Of a stretch of DNA of 64,000 bases, positions 8,542 through 16,284 are shown one piece after another. The translations under genes were made by a program, and so were the position numbers. A model generated the notes under the pieces. It saw only the letters and a list, made by a program, of their open reading frames with translations. It was not told where the DNA came from and searched no databases. The stretch is taken from assembly GCF_001896135.2 (NCBI RefSeq), contig NZ_MPOH02000011.1:47829-111828 (forward strand), in the 5' to 3' direction. Numbering within the stretch: position 1 is the first letter of the stretch; each line of letters begins with the position of its first letter. Source of the stretch: Streptomyces phaeoluteigriseus. Its GTDB lineage: Bacteria > Actinomycetota > Actinomycetes > Streptomycetales > Streptomycetaceae.

Positions 8542-9396
8542 GTGTCCATGGGTGAATCGACCGTGACGACGTCACTGGAAGGCCGTGAACAGGCCGTTCC
8601 AGCGCCTGTGACGGCCGCACAACGCCCGGGTCCGCTCCAGCGCCTGCGCACTGCGCGCCGCCCCCGCCTCTGGTTCGAGATCCTGCTGATCGCGGTGAGT
8701 TACTGGACGTACTCGCTGATCCGCAACGCGGTCCCGGAGCAGCGCGCCGAGGCCCTGCGCAACGCCGACTGGATCTGGCGGATGGAACAACACCTCGGCA
8801 TCGCCGTCGAGGAGTCCGTCAACCACGGTGTCAACGCGGTGACCTGGCTCATCGTCGGCATGAACTACTACTACGCCACGCTGCACTTCGTGCTGACCCT
8901 GGCCGTCCTGGTCTGGCTCTACCGCGCCCACCCCGGCCGCTACGGGGCAGCGCGCACGGCCCTGTTCGCCACCACGGCGGTGGCCCTGGTGGGTTACTAC
9001 CTGTATCCACTGGCTCCCCCGCGCCTGATGAACGGCAACGACTTCATCGACACGGTGGTCGTCCACCAGACGTGGGGCTCGATGGCCTCGGGCGACCTCA
9101 AGAACATGTCGAACCAGTACGCCGCGATGCCCTCCATGCACATCGGCTGGTCCCTGTGGTGCGGCCTGACGATCTTCACCCTGGCCAAGCTGCCCTGGGT
9201 ACGCATCCTCGGCCTCCTCTATCCCACGGCCACCCTGATCGTCATCGTCGCCACCGCCAACCACTTCTGGCTCGACGCGGTGGGCGGCATGATCTGCCTG
9301 GCCTTCGGTTACACGGTGACCCGCACCTGGTCCGGCGCCTTCCCCCACGCCCTGCCGAGACAGCCCGCACCGAGACAGTCCGCACCGAGACCGTAG
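8542..9396 (+). CDS. PAP2-superfamily integral membrane protein
   Basis: 284-residue membrane protein with about six helices (LWFEILLIAVSYWTYSL; VTWLIVGMNYYYATLHFVL; FATTAVALVGYYLYPL; others). The motifs MPSMHIGWSLW (about residues 194-204) and ATANHFWLDAVGG (about 238-250) are the SxxH and second His/Asp signatures of the PAP2 family (inositol-phosphotransferase/Aur1-like branch). It likely acts on phospholipid or isoprenoid phosphates at the outer membrane face; substrate unknown. Start could be GTG 8542 or ATG 8548; no good ribosome site separates them. It stands alone between malR and convergent glnE. Confidence 0.85.
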   Translation: MSMGESTVTTSLEGREQAVPAPVTAAQRPGPLQRLRTARRPRLWFEILLIAVSYWTYSLIRNAVPEQRAEALRNADWIWRMEQHLGIAVEESVNHGVNAVTWLIVGMNYYYATLHFVLTLAVLVWLYRAHPGRYGAARTALFATTAVALVGYYLYPLAPPRLMNGNDFIDTVVVHQTWGSMASGDLKNMSNQYAAMPSMHIGWSLWCGLTIFTLAKLPWVRILGLLYPTATLIVIVATANHFWLDAVGGMICLAFGYTVTRTWSGAFPHALPRQPAPRQSAPRP

Positions 9397-9571
9397 CCGT
9401 ACAGCCGCGCATGGCCGACGGGATCGGCGCACCGCCACGGCCCCGACCCGCGACCCGCCGCCCGCCGCCCGCGACGCATGGTCGGCGCACACCGCGCCGC
9501 ACCCGGCAGCGCACCCAGCACCGCACCCACGCCGCATCCGGCAGCGCACCGCCTCCCCCGTCACACCGCGC

Positions 9572-12568
9572 TCACGCTCCGTAGAACAGCGCGTCCACAA
9601 CCCCCCGAGCCCGCCGCCCGGTCCGCCGGTAGTCGTCGAGCATGTCCCCCACATGACCGGGCCCGTACCCCAGATACCGCCCCACCGCGGCCAGCTCGCG
9701 GGGATCGGACGGAAACGTGTCGCCGGCCCGCCCCCGCACCAGCATCACCGCGTTCCGCACCCGAGTGGCCAGCACCCAGGCCTCGTCCAGCGTGGCCGCG
9801 TCCTCCTCCGACAGCAGCCCGCACGCCCGGGCGGCCGCCAGCGCCCCCCGCGTACGCGTGGTCCGCAGCCCCGCCTCCTCGGCCCCGTACCGCAGTTGCA
9901 GCAGCTGCACGGTCCACTCGACGTCCGACAGCCCGCCCGGCCCCAGCTTGGTGTGCAGCTTCGGATCGGCCCCGCGGGGCATCCGCTCGGACTCCATGCG
10001 GGCCTTGAGCCGCCGGATCTCCCGCACCGCGTCGTCCCCGAGCCCGGCGCGCGGATACCGCAGCGGATCGATCAGCTCGACGAACCGCCGCCCCAGCTCC
10101 TCGTCCCCCGCGACCGGCTCGGCCCGCAGCAGCGCCTGCGACTCCCATCCCAGCGACCACCGCCGGTAGTACGCCTCGTACGACTTCAGCGTCCGCACGA
10201 GCGGCCCGGACTTCCCCTCCGGCCGCAGGTCGGCGTCGACGAGCAGCGGCGGGTCGGCGCTGGGGACCTGGAGCAGCCGCCGCATCTCGGAGACGACCGT
10301 GTTGGCGGCCCGCCCGGCCTCGTGCTCGTCGACCCCGTCCCGGGGCTCGTGCACGAACAGCACGTCGGCGTCGGAGCCGTAGCCCAGCTCGTGCCCGCCG
10401 AACCGCCCCATGCCGATGATCGCGAACCGGGTGGGCAGTGTGTCGCCCCACCCTTCCCTCACGACGGCCCGCAGGGTGCCGGCCAGGGTGGCCGCGGTGA
10501 TGTCGGAGACGGCCCCACCGACCAGGTCGACGAGCGTGCCCCGGTCGGCCTCGACGGGCTGTGCCTCGGTGCCGTAGGAGGCGACGATGTCCGCGGCGGC
10601 CGTCCGGAACAGCTCCCGCCGCCGCACCCCGCGCGCCGCGGTGACGCCCTGCACGGCGCTTCCGGCGCGCCCGACCGCGGAGAGTATCTCCTGCTCCAGG
10701 TGGGCCCGCCCGCGCGGCGCCAGCCCGCCGGCGTCGCCGTCGCCGAGGAGCGCGACGGCCTCGGGCGCCCGCATCAGCAGGTCGGGGGCGAGCCGCCCGG
10801 CCGACAGGACGCGCGCGAGGTTCTCCGCGGCGGCCCCCTCGTCGCGGAGCAGCCGCAGGTACCAGGGCGTCTTGCCCAGCGCGTCCGACACCTTGCGGAA
10901 GTTCAGCAGTCCGGCGTCCGGGTCGGCGGAGTCGGCGAACCAGCCGAGCAGCACGGGCAGCAGCGTCCGCTGGATCGCCGCCTTGCGCGTCACCCCGGAC
11001 GCCAGCGCCTCCAGGTGCCGCAACGCCGCGGCGGGGTCGGCGTACCCGAGGGCGACGAGCCGCTCACGGGCGGCCTCGGTGCTCAACCGCGTCTCACCCG
11101 AGGGGAGTTGCGCCACCGCGTCCAGCAGCGGCCGGTAGAACAGCTTCTCGTGCAGCCGCCGTACGACGGCCGCGTGCCGCTTCCACTCGCGGTTCAGCTC
11201 GGCCACCGGATCGGTCCGCAGGCCCAGGGACCGTCCGAGCCGCCGCTGGTCGCCCTCGACCACGGGGACGAGGTGGGTCCGGCGCAGCCGGTAGAGCTGG
11301 ATCCGGTGCTCCATGGACCGCAGGAACCGGTACGCCTCGTCGAGCTGCACGGCGTCGGTCCGCCCGACGTATCCGCCGGCGGCGAGCGCCCGCAGGGCGT
11401 CGAGCGTGGTGCCGCTGCGCAGCGACGCGTCGGCCCGCCCGTGCACCAGCTGGAGCAGTTGTACGGCGAACTCCACGTCCCGCAGTCCGCCGGGGCCGAG
11501 CTTGAGTTCGCGCTCGACCTCGGCGACGGGGATGTTCTCGACGACCCGCCGCCGCATCTTCTGCACGTCGGGGACGAAGTTCTCCCGCTCGGCGGCCTGC
11601 CACACCAGCGGCGCGACGGCGGTGACGTACTCCTCGCCCAGCGCGAGGTCCCCGGCGACCGGCCGGGCCTTGAGCAGGGCCTGGAACTCCCAGGTCTTGG
11701 CCCAGCGCTGGTAGTAGGCGAGATGGCTGCTGAGGGTCCGCACCAGCGGGCCGTTGCGGCCCTCGGGCCGCAGGTTGGCGTCGACGGGCCAGATGGACCC
11801 CTCGACGGTGGTCTCCGAGCAGATCCGCATCATGTGCGCGGCCAGCTTGGTGGCGGCGCGCAGGGCCTTGCCCTCGTCGGCACCGTCGGCGGCCTCGCCC
11901 ACGAAGATGACGTCGACGTCGGAGACGTAGTTCAGCTCGCGTCCGCCGCACTTGCCCATCGCGATCACCGCGAGCCGGCACAGTGCGGCGTCGTCGGGGG
12001 CGGCGGCGCGGGCGAGCGCGAGGGCGGCCCGGAGGGTGGCGGTGGCGAGATCGGCCAGTTCGGCGGCGGTCTCGGCGAGGTCGGTGGTCCCGCACACGTC
12101 GCGGGCGGCGATGGACAGCAAGCAGCGCCGGTAGGCGATCCGCAGCGCCACCGGGTCGTCGGCCTCGGCGAGCCCGCGTTCGAACTCCTCCACCCCGGGG
12201 TGGAGGTCCCGCGGCTCGTAGGTGACCAGGGCCTCCCAGTCGCGGGGGTGGCGGGCGAGGTGGTCGGCGAGGGCGGCGGACGCGCCGAGCACCCCGAGCA
12301 GCCGGTCCCGCAGCGGCTTGGCGGCTATCACGGTGTCGAGCAGCTCCCGCCGGGCGCTCGCACCGGGCTGCGCCTCCAGCAGCCGGACGAGTCCGTGGAG
12401 GGCCAGGTCGGGGTCGGCGGTGCGGCCGAGGGCTTCGAGCAGCACCGGGTCGTTGCGCACGGGGGACAGCTCGGCGCCGTCCAGGAGGCGTTCGGCGCCG
12501 GAGGCATCGGTGAACCCGTGCCGCAGCAGTCGCGTGAAGGTACTGCTCCTGCGCCCCGGCCCCGTCAT
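9572..12568 (-). CDS. glnE: Bifunctional glutamine synthetase adenylyltransferase/adenylyl-removing enzyme
   Basis: 998-residue enzyme that adds AMP to, or removes it from, glutamine synthetase I, so nitrogen status sets enzyme activity. The start ATG at 12566-12568 follows GAGGAGG; an ATG eight codons upstream has no ribosome site. It has two nucleotidyltransferase domains, each with GG..LxYxSDxDxxFV: GGRELNYVSDVDVIFV near residue 210 and GGHELGYGSDADVLFV near 725. Both also show the downstream GPGGLRDVEF/GPGGLSDVEW signature. Length is normal. In S. coelicolor the glnE neighbourhood also carries a glutamine synthetase gene; here only its end remains at 13391. Confidence 0.97.
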   Translation of the reverse strand: MTGPGRRSSTFTRLLRHGFTDASGAERLLDGAELSPVRNDPVLLEALGRTADPDLALHGLVRLLEAQPGASARRELLDTVIAAKPLRDRLLGVLGASAALADHLARHPRDWEALVTYEPRDLHPGVEEFERGLAEADDPVALRIAYRRCLLSIAARDVCGTTDLAETAAELADLATATLRAALALARAAAPDDAALCRLAVIAMGKCGGRELNYVSDVDVIFVGEAADGADEGKALRAATKLAAHMMRICSETTVEGSIWPVDANLRPEGRNGPLVRTLSSHLAYYQRWAKTWEFQALLKARPVAGDLALGEEYVTAVAPLVWQAAERENFVPDVQKMRRRVVENIPVAEVERELKLGPGGLRDVEFAVQLLQLVHGRADASLRSGTTLDALRALAAGGYVGRTDAVQLDEAYRFLRSMEHRIQLYRLRRTHLVPVVEGDQRRLGRSLGLRTDPVAELNREWKRHAAVVRRLHEKLFYRPLLDAVAQLPSGETRLSTEAARERLVALGYADPAAALRHLEALASGVTRKAAIQRTLLPVLLGWFADSADPDAGLLNFRKVSDALGKTPWYLRLLRDEGAAAENLARVLSAGRLAPDLLMRAPEAVALLGDGDAGGLAPRGRAHLEQEILSAVGRAGSAVQGVTAARGVRRRELFRTAAADIVASYGTEAQPVEADRGTLVDLVGGAVSDITAATLAGTLRAVVREGWGDTLPTRFAIIGMGRFGGHELGYGSDADVLFVHEPRDGVDEHEAGRAANTVVSEMRRLLQVPSADPPLLVDADLRPEGKSGPLVRTLKSYEAYYRRWSLGWESQALLRAEPVAGDEELGRRFVELIDPLRYPRAGLGDDAVREIRRLKARMESERMPRGADPKLHTKLGPGGLSDVEWTVQLLQLRYGAEEAGLRTTRTRGALAAARACGLLSEEDAATLDEAWVLATRVRNAVMLVRGRAGDTFPSDPRELAAVGRYLGYGPGHVGDMLDDYRRTGRRARGVVDALFYGA

Positions 12569-12737
12569 CCCGGCCTCCTCGACTCCGATCAAGGTCGTAC
12601 GGGCTCGAGCGTAACCCGCGCCGCCACGGTGGCGCCCCGGCCGGGTTTCGGGTTGTGTGGGAGGCAGCCATGTGCCTCAGGGCTGCCCCGAGGCGGCCGT
12701 ACGGCATCTATGACGGTCGCGACAAAGGAGTCACGCC

Positions 12738-13184
12738 ATGGACATGACCCTCGAAGTCATCCTGTTGCCGGTGTCCGACGTGGACCGCTCCAAGGAGTTC
12801 TACCGGGACAAGGTCGGCTTCCATGTGGACCTCGACGACGAGGTGATGGAAGGGGTGCGGATCGTGCAGCTCACGCCGCCCGGCTCGGGCTGTTCGATCG
12901 CCCTGGCGGACGGCTTCCAGACGCCCACGGGCACGCCGGCCCCGGGGACGTACCACGGCCTGCAGCTCTGCGTGACGGACGCGAAGGCGGCCCACGCGGA
13001 GCTGACCGCCCGCGGCCTGGACGTGAGCGAGCCGCAGCAGTTCGCCCCGCAGGACGGCGCCACCTTCATGTACTTCAAGGACCCCGACGGCAACGGCTGG
13101 GCGATCCAGGAGTACCGCCGCCGCGCGACCGAACCCCTGCACCAGCTTCTCGCGGACCTCGCCGCGCGACGGGAACAGGAGTAG
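12738..13184 (+). CDS. VOC-family (glyoxalase-like) protein
   Basis: 148-residue protein of the vicinal-oxygen-chelate superfamily, with AAGGAGT just before its ATG. The fold signature is an N-terminal half (VILLPVSDVDRSKEFYRDKV) and a C-terminal half with FMYFKDPDGNGWAIQEY, where the final Glu is a usual metal ligand. Members include dioxygenases, glyoxalase I and drug-binding proteins; the substrate cannot be told from sequence. It stands alone, divergent from glnE, and ends in a strong hairpin. Confidence 0.85.
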   Translation: MDMTLEVILLPVSDVDRSKEFYRDKVGFHVDLDDEVMEGVRIVQLTPPGSGCSIALADGFQTPTGTPAPGTYHGLQLCVTDAKAAHAELTARGLDVSEPQQFAPQDGATFMYFKDPDGNGWAIQEYRRRATEPLHQLLADLAARREQE

Positions 13185-13238
13185 CCCCCGCCGGCCACGG
13201 CCCGGAACACCACCGCTGCCCGACGCGCAGGGAACCAC

Positions 13239-13275
13239 GAGGGGCCGGCGACCGATGATCGGCCGCCGGCCCCTC
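13239..13275. terminator. Bidirectional hairpin terminator
   Basis: Perfect 12-bp stem, GAGGGGCCGGCG (13239-13250) with its complement at 13264-13275, and a 13-base loop. It lies between the converging VOC gene and the glutamine synthetase remnant and can serve both directions. Confidence 0.8.
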
Positions 13276-13308
13276 GCCGTACGCACGAGACGCGCCGCGC
13301 GCGCCCAC

Positions 13309-13390
13309 GGCCTGTCGCTCGGATCCGGTCGCGGGAAGTCGACAGCGCTGTTCAGACCCCGCGTCTGCGGCGTGATCCAAACGACAGGCC
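13309..13390. mobile_element. MITE-like element, family A, short copy
   Basis: 82 bp bounded by GGCCTGTCG (13309-13317) and its complement CGACAGGCC (13382-13390). The right-hand ~36 bases (CCCCGCGTCTGCGGCGTGAT onward) match the right end of the longer copy at 47623-47807 except for one base. It has no coding capacity, so it is probably moved by a related IS transposase (IS5-like suspected). Its right end directly abuts the TAG stop codon of the glutamine synthetase remnant. Confidence 0.7.
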
Positions 13391-13477
13391 CTACAGCACC
13401 GGCAGGTTCTTCCGCAGCTCGAAGGCGGTGACCTCGGAGCGGTACTCCTCCCACTCGCTCTTCTTGTTGCGCAGGAA
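13391..13477 (-). pseudogene. glnA2: Glutamine synthetase, last 28 codons only
   Basis: Reading leftward, the frame gives FLRNKKSEWEEYRSEVTAFE then LRKNLPVL and a TAG stop. This is the conserved C-terminal tail of GlnA-type glutamine synthetase. Homology ends abruptly around 13477; beyond it the frame reads unrelated residues and no synthetase body follows. From memory of S. coelicolor order (glnE, VOC gene, glnA2/SCO2241) this is the expected gene in the expected direction. The fragment could be the 3' segment left at an integration site of the adjoining element, or one side of a deletion. The symbol is tentative among the GlnA paralogues. Confidence 0.8.
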
Positions 13478-13542
13478 GTGACGGCGGCCTGGAGCGACCT
13501 CGAACGATCGAGATCGGCGCAGCGCTGACCTGCGGTCGAGCG

Positions 13543-13572
13543 GTCGTCATTAGTCGTTATTGGTCACTGTGG
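13543..13572. repeat. Three 10-base direct repeats at the element's left end
   Basis: GTCGTCATTA, GTCGTTATTG and GTCACTGTGG lie head to tail, about 70 bases inside the glutamine synthetase junction. Such units near an element end could be recombinase arm sites or a regulator site. Nothing else is recognisable in 13478-13673. Confidence 0.4.
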
Positions 13573-13673
13573 GCCACCCTTCGACGGCCCCCAGACGGCC
13601 CCTGAAGCAAGCTGCGAGTAGGGTCGCGCTCACTCGTCAGAGGAAGCTGCCTTCCTCGCATGGTCTCGTTTCT

Positions 13674-15680
13674 CTAGCCCGACTCCCCAGCCTCCCAACC
13701 CGAACGAAGCAAATCGAGATCTCGCCACATTTGCAATCCAGCGTCCCCCATAAAGAACGCCGTATTGTTCCGGTCGGCGAACGCCTGCCTTAATTGGTCA
13801 TCGCCACCAAAACTCTCAAGGGAAATGTCGGGGATAGTGACATAAAGGCATATACTGGCTGGCCTACCGTCTCGCAATATGCGCAGAGCTATCCGTACAG
13901 CTTCCACGCTTCGATTAAAGAGGAGATGCGCGTCTTCGATCGCCAAGAGGATGGCTGGCCGCTCTCGTGCGGGAACTTCGTATCGACCATCACCGATGCG
14001 GAAGTCGATGGCCCTTTCAATTTTCGCAAGGAGTTCAAGGGACTCCTGCAAGTTGTTCCCGGCGTTCAAGAAAGCCGCTTCCCTAAGTTCAGCGAAGTGC
14101 TTCTGCTCGTGAGACCAATCAAGCAGACCTAGGGTGAATATCTGAGAACTTAGCGCACCAAGCAGAACGATGCTTAGTGTGTTGCTTTTTCCAATTCCTG
14201 GCGCCCCGACAATCATGGCATGACGGACGCCATCACCCGGTTTATGCAATTGGAATTTGACCCGCTCGCCGCGTCGACTCCACCCCGTGGCCACCGTGCC
14301 GTCTTCAGGGTCGTATTCGACCCCCGGGAAGTCTAGCTTCTGCGAGTAGAAGTCATCCTGTGCAGCAATTCTCCGCCAGTGCCTTACCTCCTGAGCGTCA
14401 CCCTTCTCTAGGTATACTGCGACAAGGTTAGATGCCGCCTCATAATATCCGTGCTCAGCCAACGGTCGCCAAGCGGTAATAGCATATTCTGTTTGACCTG
14501 CCATATATGCACGCATGCCAATAAGCCATTGGCCTTCATTCTCAGAATTCAGAGCCAAGGCCTCCTCCCAAATGAAGTTAGGAATCGCCAGCGAGGCCTT
14601 ACGATCCCTCGACAGCGCGTCAGGGAGATAGTCAAACGCCTGCCATGTCTGCTCGTATGCACCAGGGACTAGCAGGCTCGACACGCCGTACATCACTTCG
14701 GTTGCCCACGAAAGGGCCTCCTCCCAGGACTCCGGCCGAAGCGAGGGATTCGTCAGGTAGCGGACATGGATGTCCCGTAGGACTTCGATGTCAACCCCGC
14801 CAGTGAAACCCGCACGTGCCAGGTCGACACTGGCTCGCACCAAGGCTGCCCCTCTGGCGTGGCCCCCAACGCGGCTAGCTCTCCTCCATACCTGCATCAG
14901 CGATGGCCCGGCAGCTAGATACTCGGACACCCCGTAGCTGGAGCTATGTTTGAGGGCTTCCGATACACGCTCGTCGGAAATCCTGGATGCTCGCGTAAGT
15001 TCCGAAGGGCTCCAAATCCTTTCCAGTCTTACGGGCTCCAGCATGCGAAGTAGGCGATTACCCACGTGCCATCTATCCTGCCCCTCCCTACCGGCCACTT
15101 CGCGAGGCTGACCTGTATAACTGTCGAATAGGTCGTCGCGGATTGTACAAACCAGGGGTACTCCGAGACGCTGCATAGCTTCTACAAATAGGGGGTCTAC
15201 GCCATTCCGTCCCAAAAAGCCGTCGAGGTCATCCAACCAGACCAAGAAAGGGCCATCACTGGAAGACTGCACCAACTGAGGCAGGCCGGAAAGATGAGTC
15301 CCCGGTGTGGGCGCGTAAACCCTGTAGTTCGGCATAAAGCGTCTAAGGAAATTGTAGGCCGTTCGGGTCTTTCCAGATGTTGAGTCGCCCGTGAGCAATA
15401 GAACGCCGCCAGAAATTATGTCCATAGCTCGTTCAGCTAATTCGACATCAACGTCTCGCTCAACATATGCGGGCAAGGTAGGGGCCCCCGCAGCGTTCCA
15501 CGTTCTGTGTACACCCAATGAAAGGGCGTTAGTCTCTCTAACTCTGGGCCAGTCACCCGGATCCGGGACGGACACATCGCTAGTCAGGTAAAACCTAGGA
15601 TTAGTGAAGATGGGTGCGTTGACGTCTCCCCCGACAGCCACGGACGCGTTACCGTCGGAGGATACATTCTTCGGCTTCAT
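13674..15680 (-). CDS. Dual-NTPase protein with N-terminal Gly-rich motif (STAND/FtsK-like), unknown function
   Basis: 668-residue cytoplasmic protein. Residues 10-26 read GNASVAVGGDVNAPIFT, a short motif shared with the membrane protein encoded just upstream. A first P-loop NTPase follows: Walker A GDSTSGKT at 98-105 and Walker B FLVWLDD at 145-151. Residues ~360-440 look like TPR/Sel1-type helices. A second NTPase has Walker A GAPGIGKS near 492-500 and Walker B ILLAIEDAH near 573-580, resembling FtsK/HerA-type conjugation ATPases. It ends soon after MWRDLDLLRSGW, perhaps slightly short. Its ATG overlaps the membrane gene's TGA by four bases, so the two are co-translated. Base composition is clearly less GC-rich than the flanks, implying recent transfer. 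A defence or signalling role is inference only. Confidence 0.8.
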   Translation of the reverse strand: MKPKNVSSDGNASVAVGGDVNAPIFTNPRFYLTSDVSVPDPGDWPRVRETNALSLGVHRTWNAAGAPTLPAYVERDVDVELAERAMDIISGGVLLLTGDSTSGKTRTAYNFLRRFMPNYRVYAPTPGTHLSGLPQLVQSSSDGPFLVWLDDLDGFLGRNGVDPLFVEAMQRLGVPLVCTIRDDLFDSYTGQPREVAGREGQDRWHVGNRLLRMLEPVRLERIWSPSELTRASRISDERVSEALKHSSSYGVSEYLAAGPSLMQVWRRASRVGGHARGAALVRASVDLARAGFTGGVDIEVLRDIHVRYLTNPSLRPESWEEALSWATEVMYGVSSLLVPGAYEQTWQAFDYLPDALSRDRKASLAIPNFIWEEALALNSENEGQWLIGMRAYMAGQTEYAITAWRPLAEHGYYEAASNLVAVYLEKGDAQEVRHWRRIAAQDDFYSQKLDFPGVEYDPEDGTVATGWSRRGERVKFQLHKPGDGVRHAMIVGAPGIGKSNTLSIVLLGALSSQIFTLGLLDWSHEQKHFAELREAAFLNAGNNLQESLELLAKIERAIDFRIGDGRYEVPARERPAILLAIEDAHLLFNRSVEAVRIALRILRDGRPASICLYVTIPDISLESFGGDDQLRQAFADRNNTAFFMGDAGLQMWRDLDLLRSGWEAGESG

Positions 15681-16075
15681 GTGCCCTGAGACCCCCCGCT
15701 TTCGGTAACGTCTGTAGATACGTCTCCGAGGGCCTCCCCACCAATGGCAATACTCCCGGGCCCTTGAGCATTAATTCCACCCACCATGCTGGTGGACGAT
15801 TGCTGGCCTGTCGCCTGTACATGCGTAGTGACTGACCCGCGCGTCGTACCGCCTACTGCGACGCTGCCCACTCCGGCTGCCGTGACGTCAGAAGAACGCC
15901 CCTCGAAAAGCGTCAGTCCGACCTGAGTGAGGGCTCCGAGTAGTAATAGGCATCCGAGCGTTACCCACCACGCAATATTCGGCTCATCGGTAGCTATGTT
16001 GGTCACAATCCCCGCCGCTGTAGCGACCACTACGGACACTGCAGCGAGGCTCGCTCGTGCTGTGACTGTTGACAT
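15677..16075 (-). CDS. Two-helix membrane protein with repeated Gly-rich motif
   Basis: 132 residues; the ATG at 16073-16075 follows GGGAGG. There are two membrane helices, about residues 7-25 and 35-56, so both ends should lie on the same side. The C-terminal half carries two copies of one motif: GVGSVAVGGTTRGSVTTHV (68-86) and GPGSIAIGGEALGDVSTDV (105-123). A partial copy lies between them near 96-107. The downstream NTPase has the matching GNASVAVGGDVNAPIFT. Short Gly-rich motifs shared between an NTPase and a small partner are typical of amyloid-like signalling motifs in bacterial NLR-like systems. A membrane effector triggered by the NTPase is the working inference; no homologue is recognised. 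Confidence 0.75.
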   Translation of the reverse strand: MSTVTARASLAAVSVVVATAAGIVTNIATDEPNIAWWVTLGCLLLLGALTQVGLTLFEGRSSDVTAAGVGSVAVGGTTRGSVTTHVQATGQQSSTSMVGGINAQGPGSIAIGGEALGDVSTDVTESGGSQGT

Positions 16076-16142
16076 GATTCCTCCCCCGGCCGTCAGGGGA
16101 CGACGATAGCGACCGCTGGTGCCAACCGGACACCTACGGCCC

Positions 16143-16155
16143 GGACAAAGTGTCC
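16143..16155. promoter_or_regulatory. GGACA-AAG-TGTCC palindrome upstream of the XRE gene
   Basis: GGACA (16143-16147) and TGTCC (16151-16155) with a 3-base centre lie in the divergent region between the membrane-protein gene and the XRE regulator gene. The same half-sites recur at 18121-18133 after the operon. A likely operator, perhaps for the adjacent XRE protein. Confidence 0.45.
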
Positions 16156-16284
16156 CCGGGTCGCCGTCTGCTTAGACCGGCACTCTTGCCGTGGGCATGC
16201 GGCAGAGGATGCGCCGGCTACCCGCCCGTTCGTCAGCTCTGTACGGTGAAACGGGTCCCTACAGCCACCGGGAGGCAGCACGTA

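Noticed and set aside
9653-13258. 1200-codon open frame on the plus strand over glnE
   Set aside because: Mirror of glnE codon bias; no domain or credible start.
13400-13680. tRNA gene as the integration site at the left end
   Set aside because: Actinomycete elements usually sit in tRNA genes, so both ends were read for T-loop (GGTTCGAATCC-like) and acceptor pairing; none was found.
13794-14132. Plus-strand frame (112 codons) within the dual-NTPase gene
   Set aside because: Overlaps a gene with two clear Walker motifs; composition is not protein-like and there is no ribosome site.
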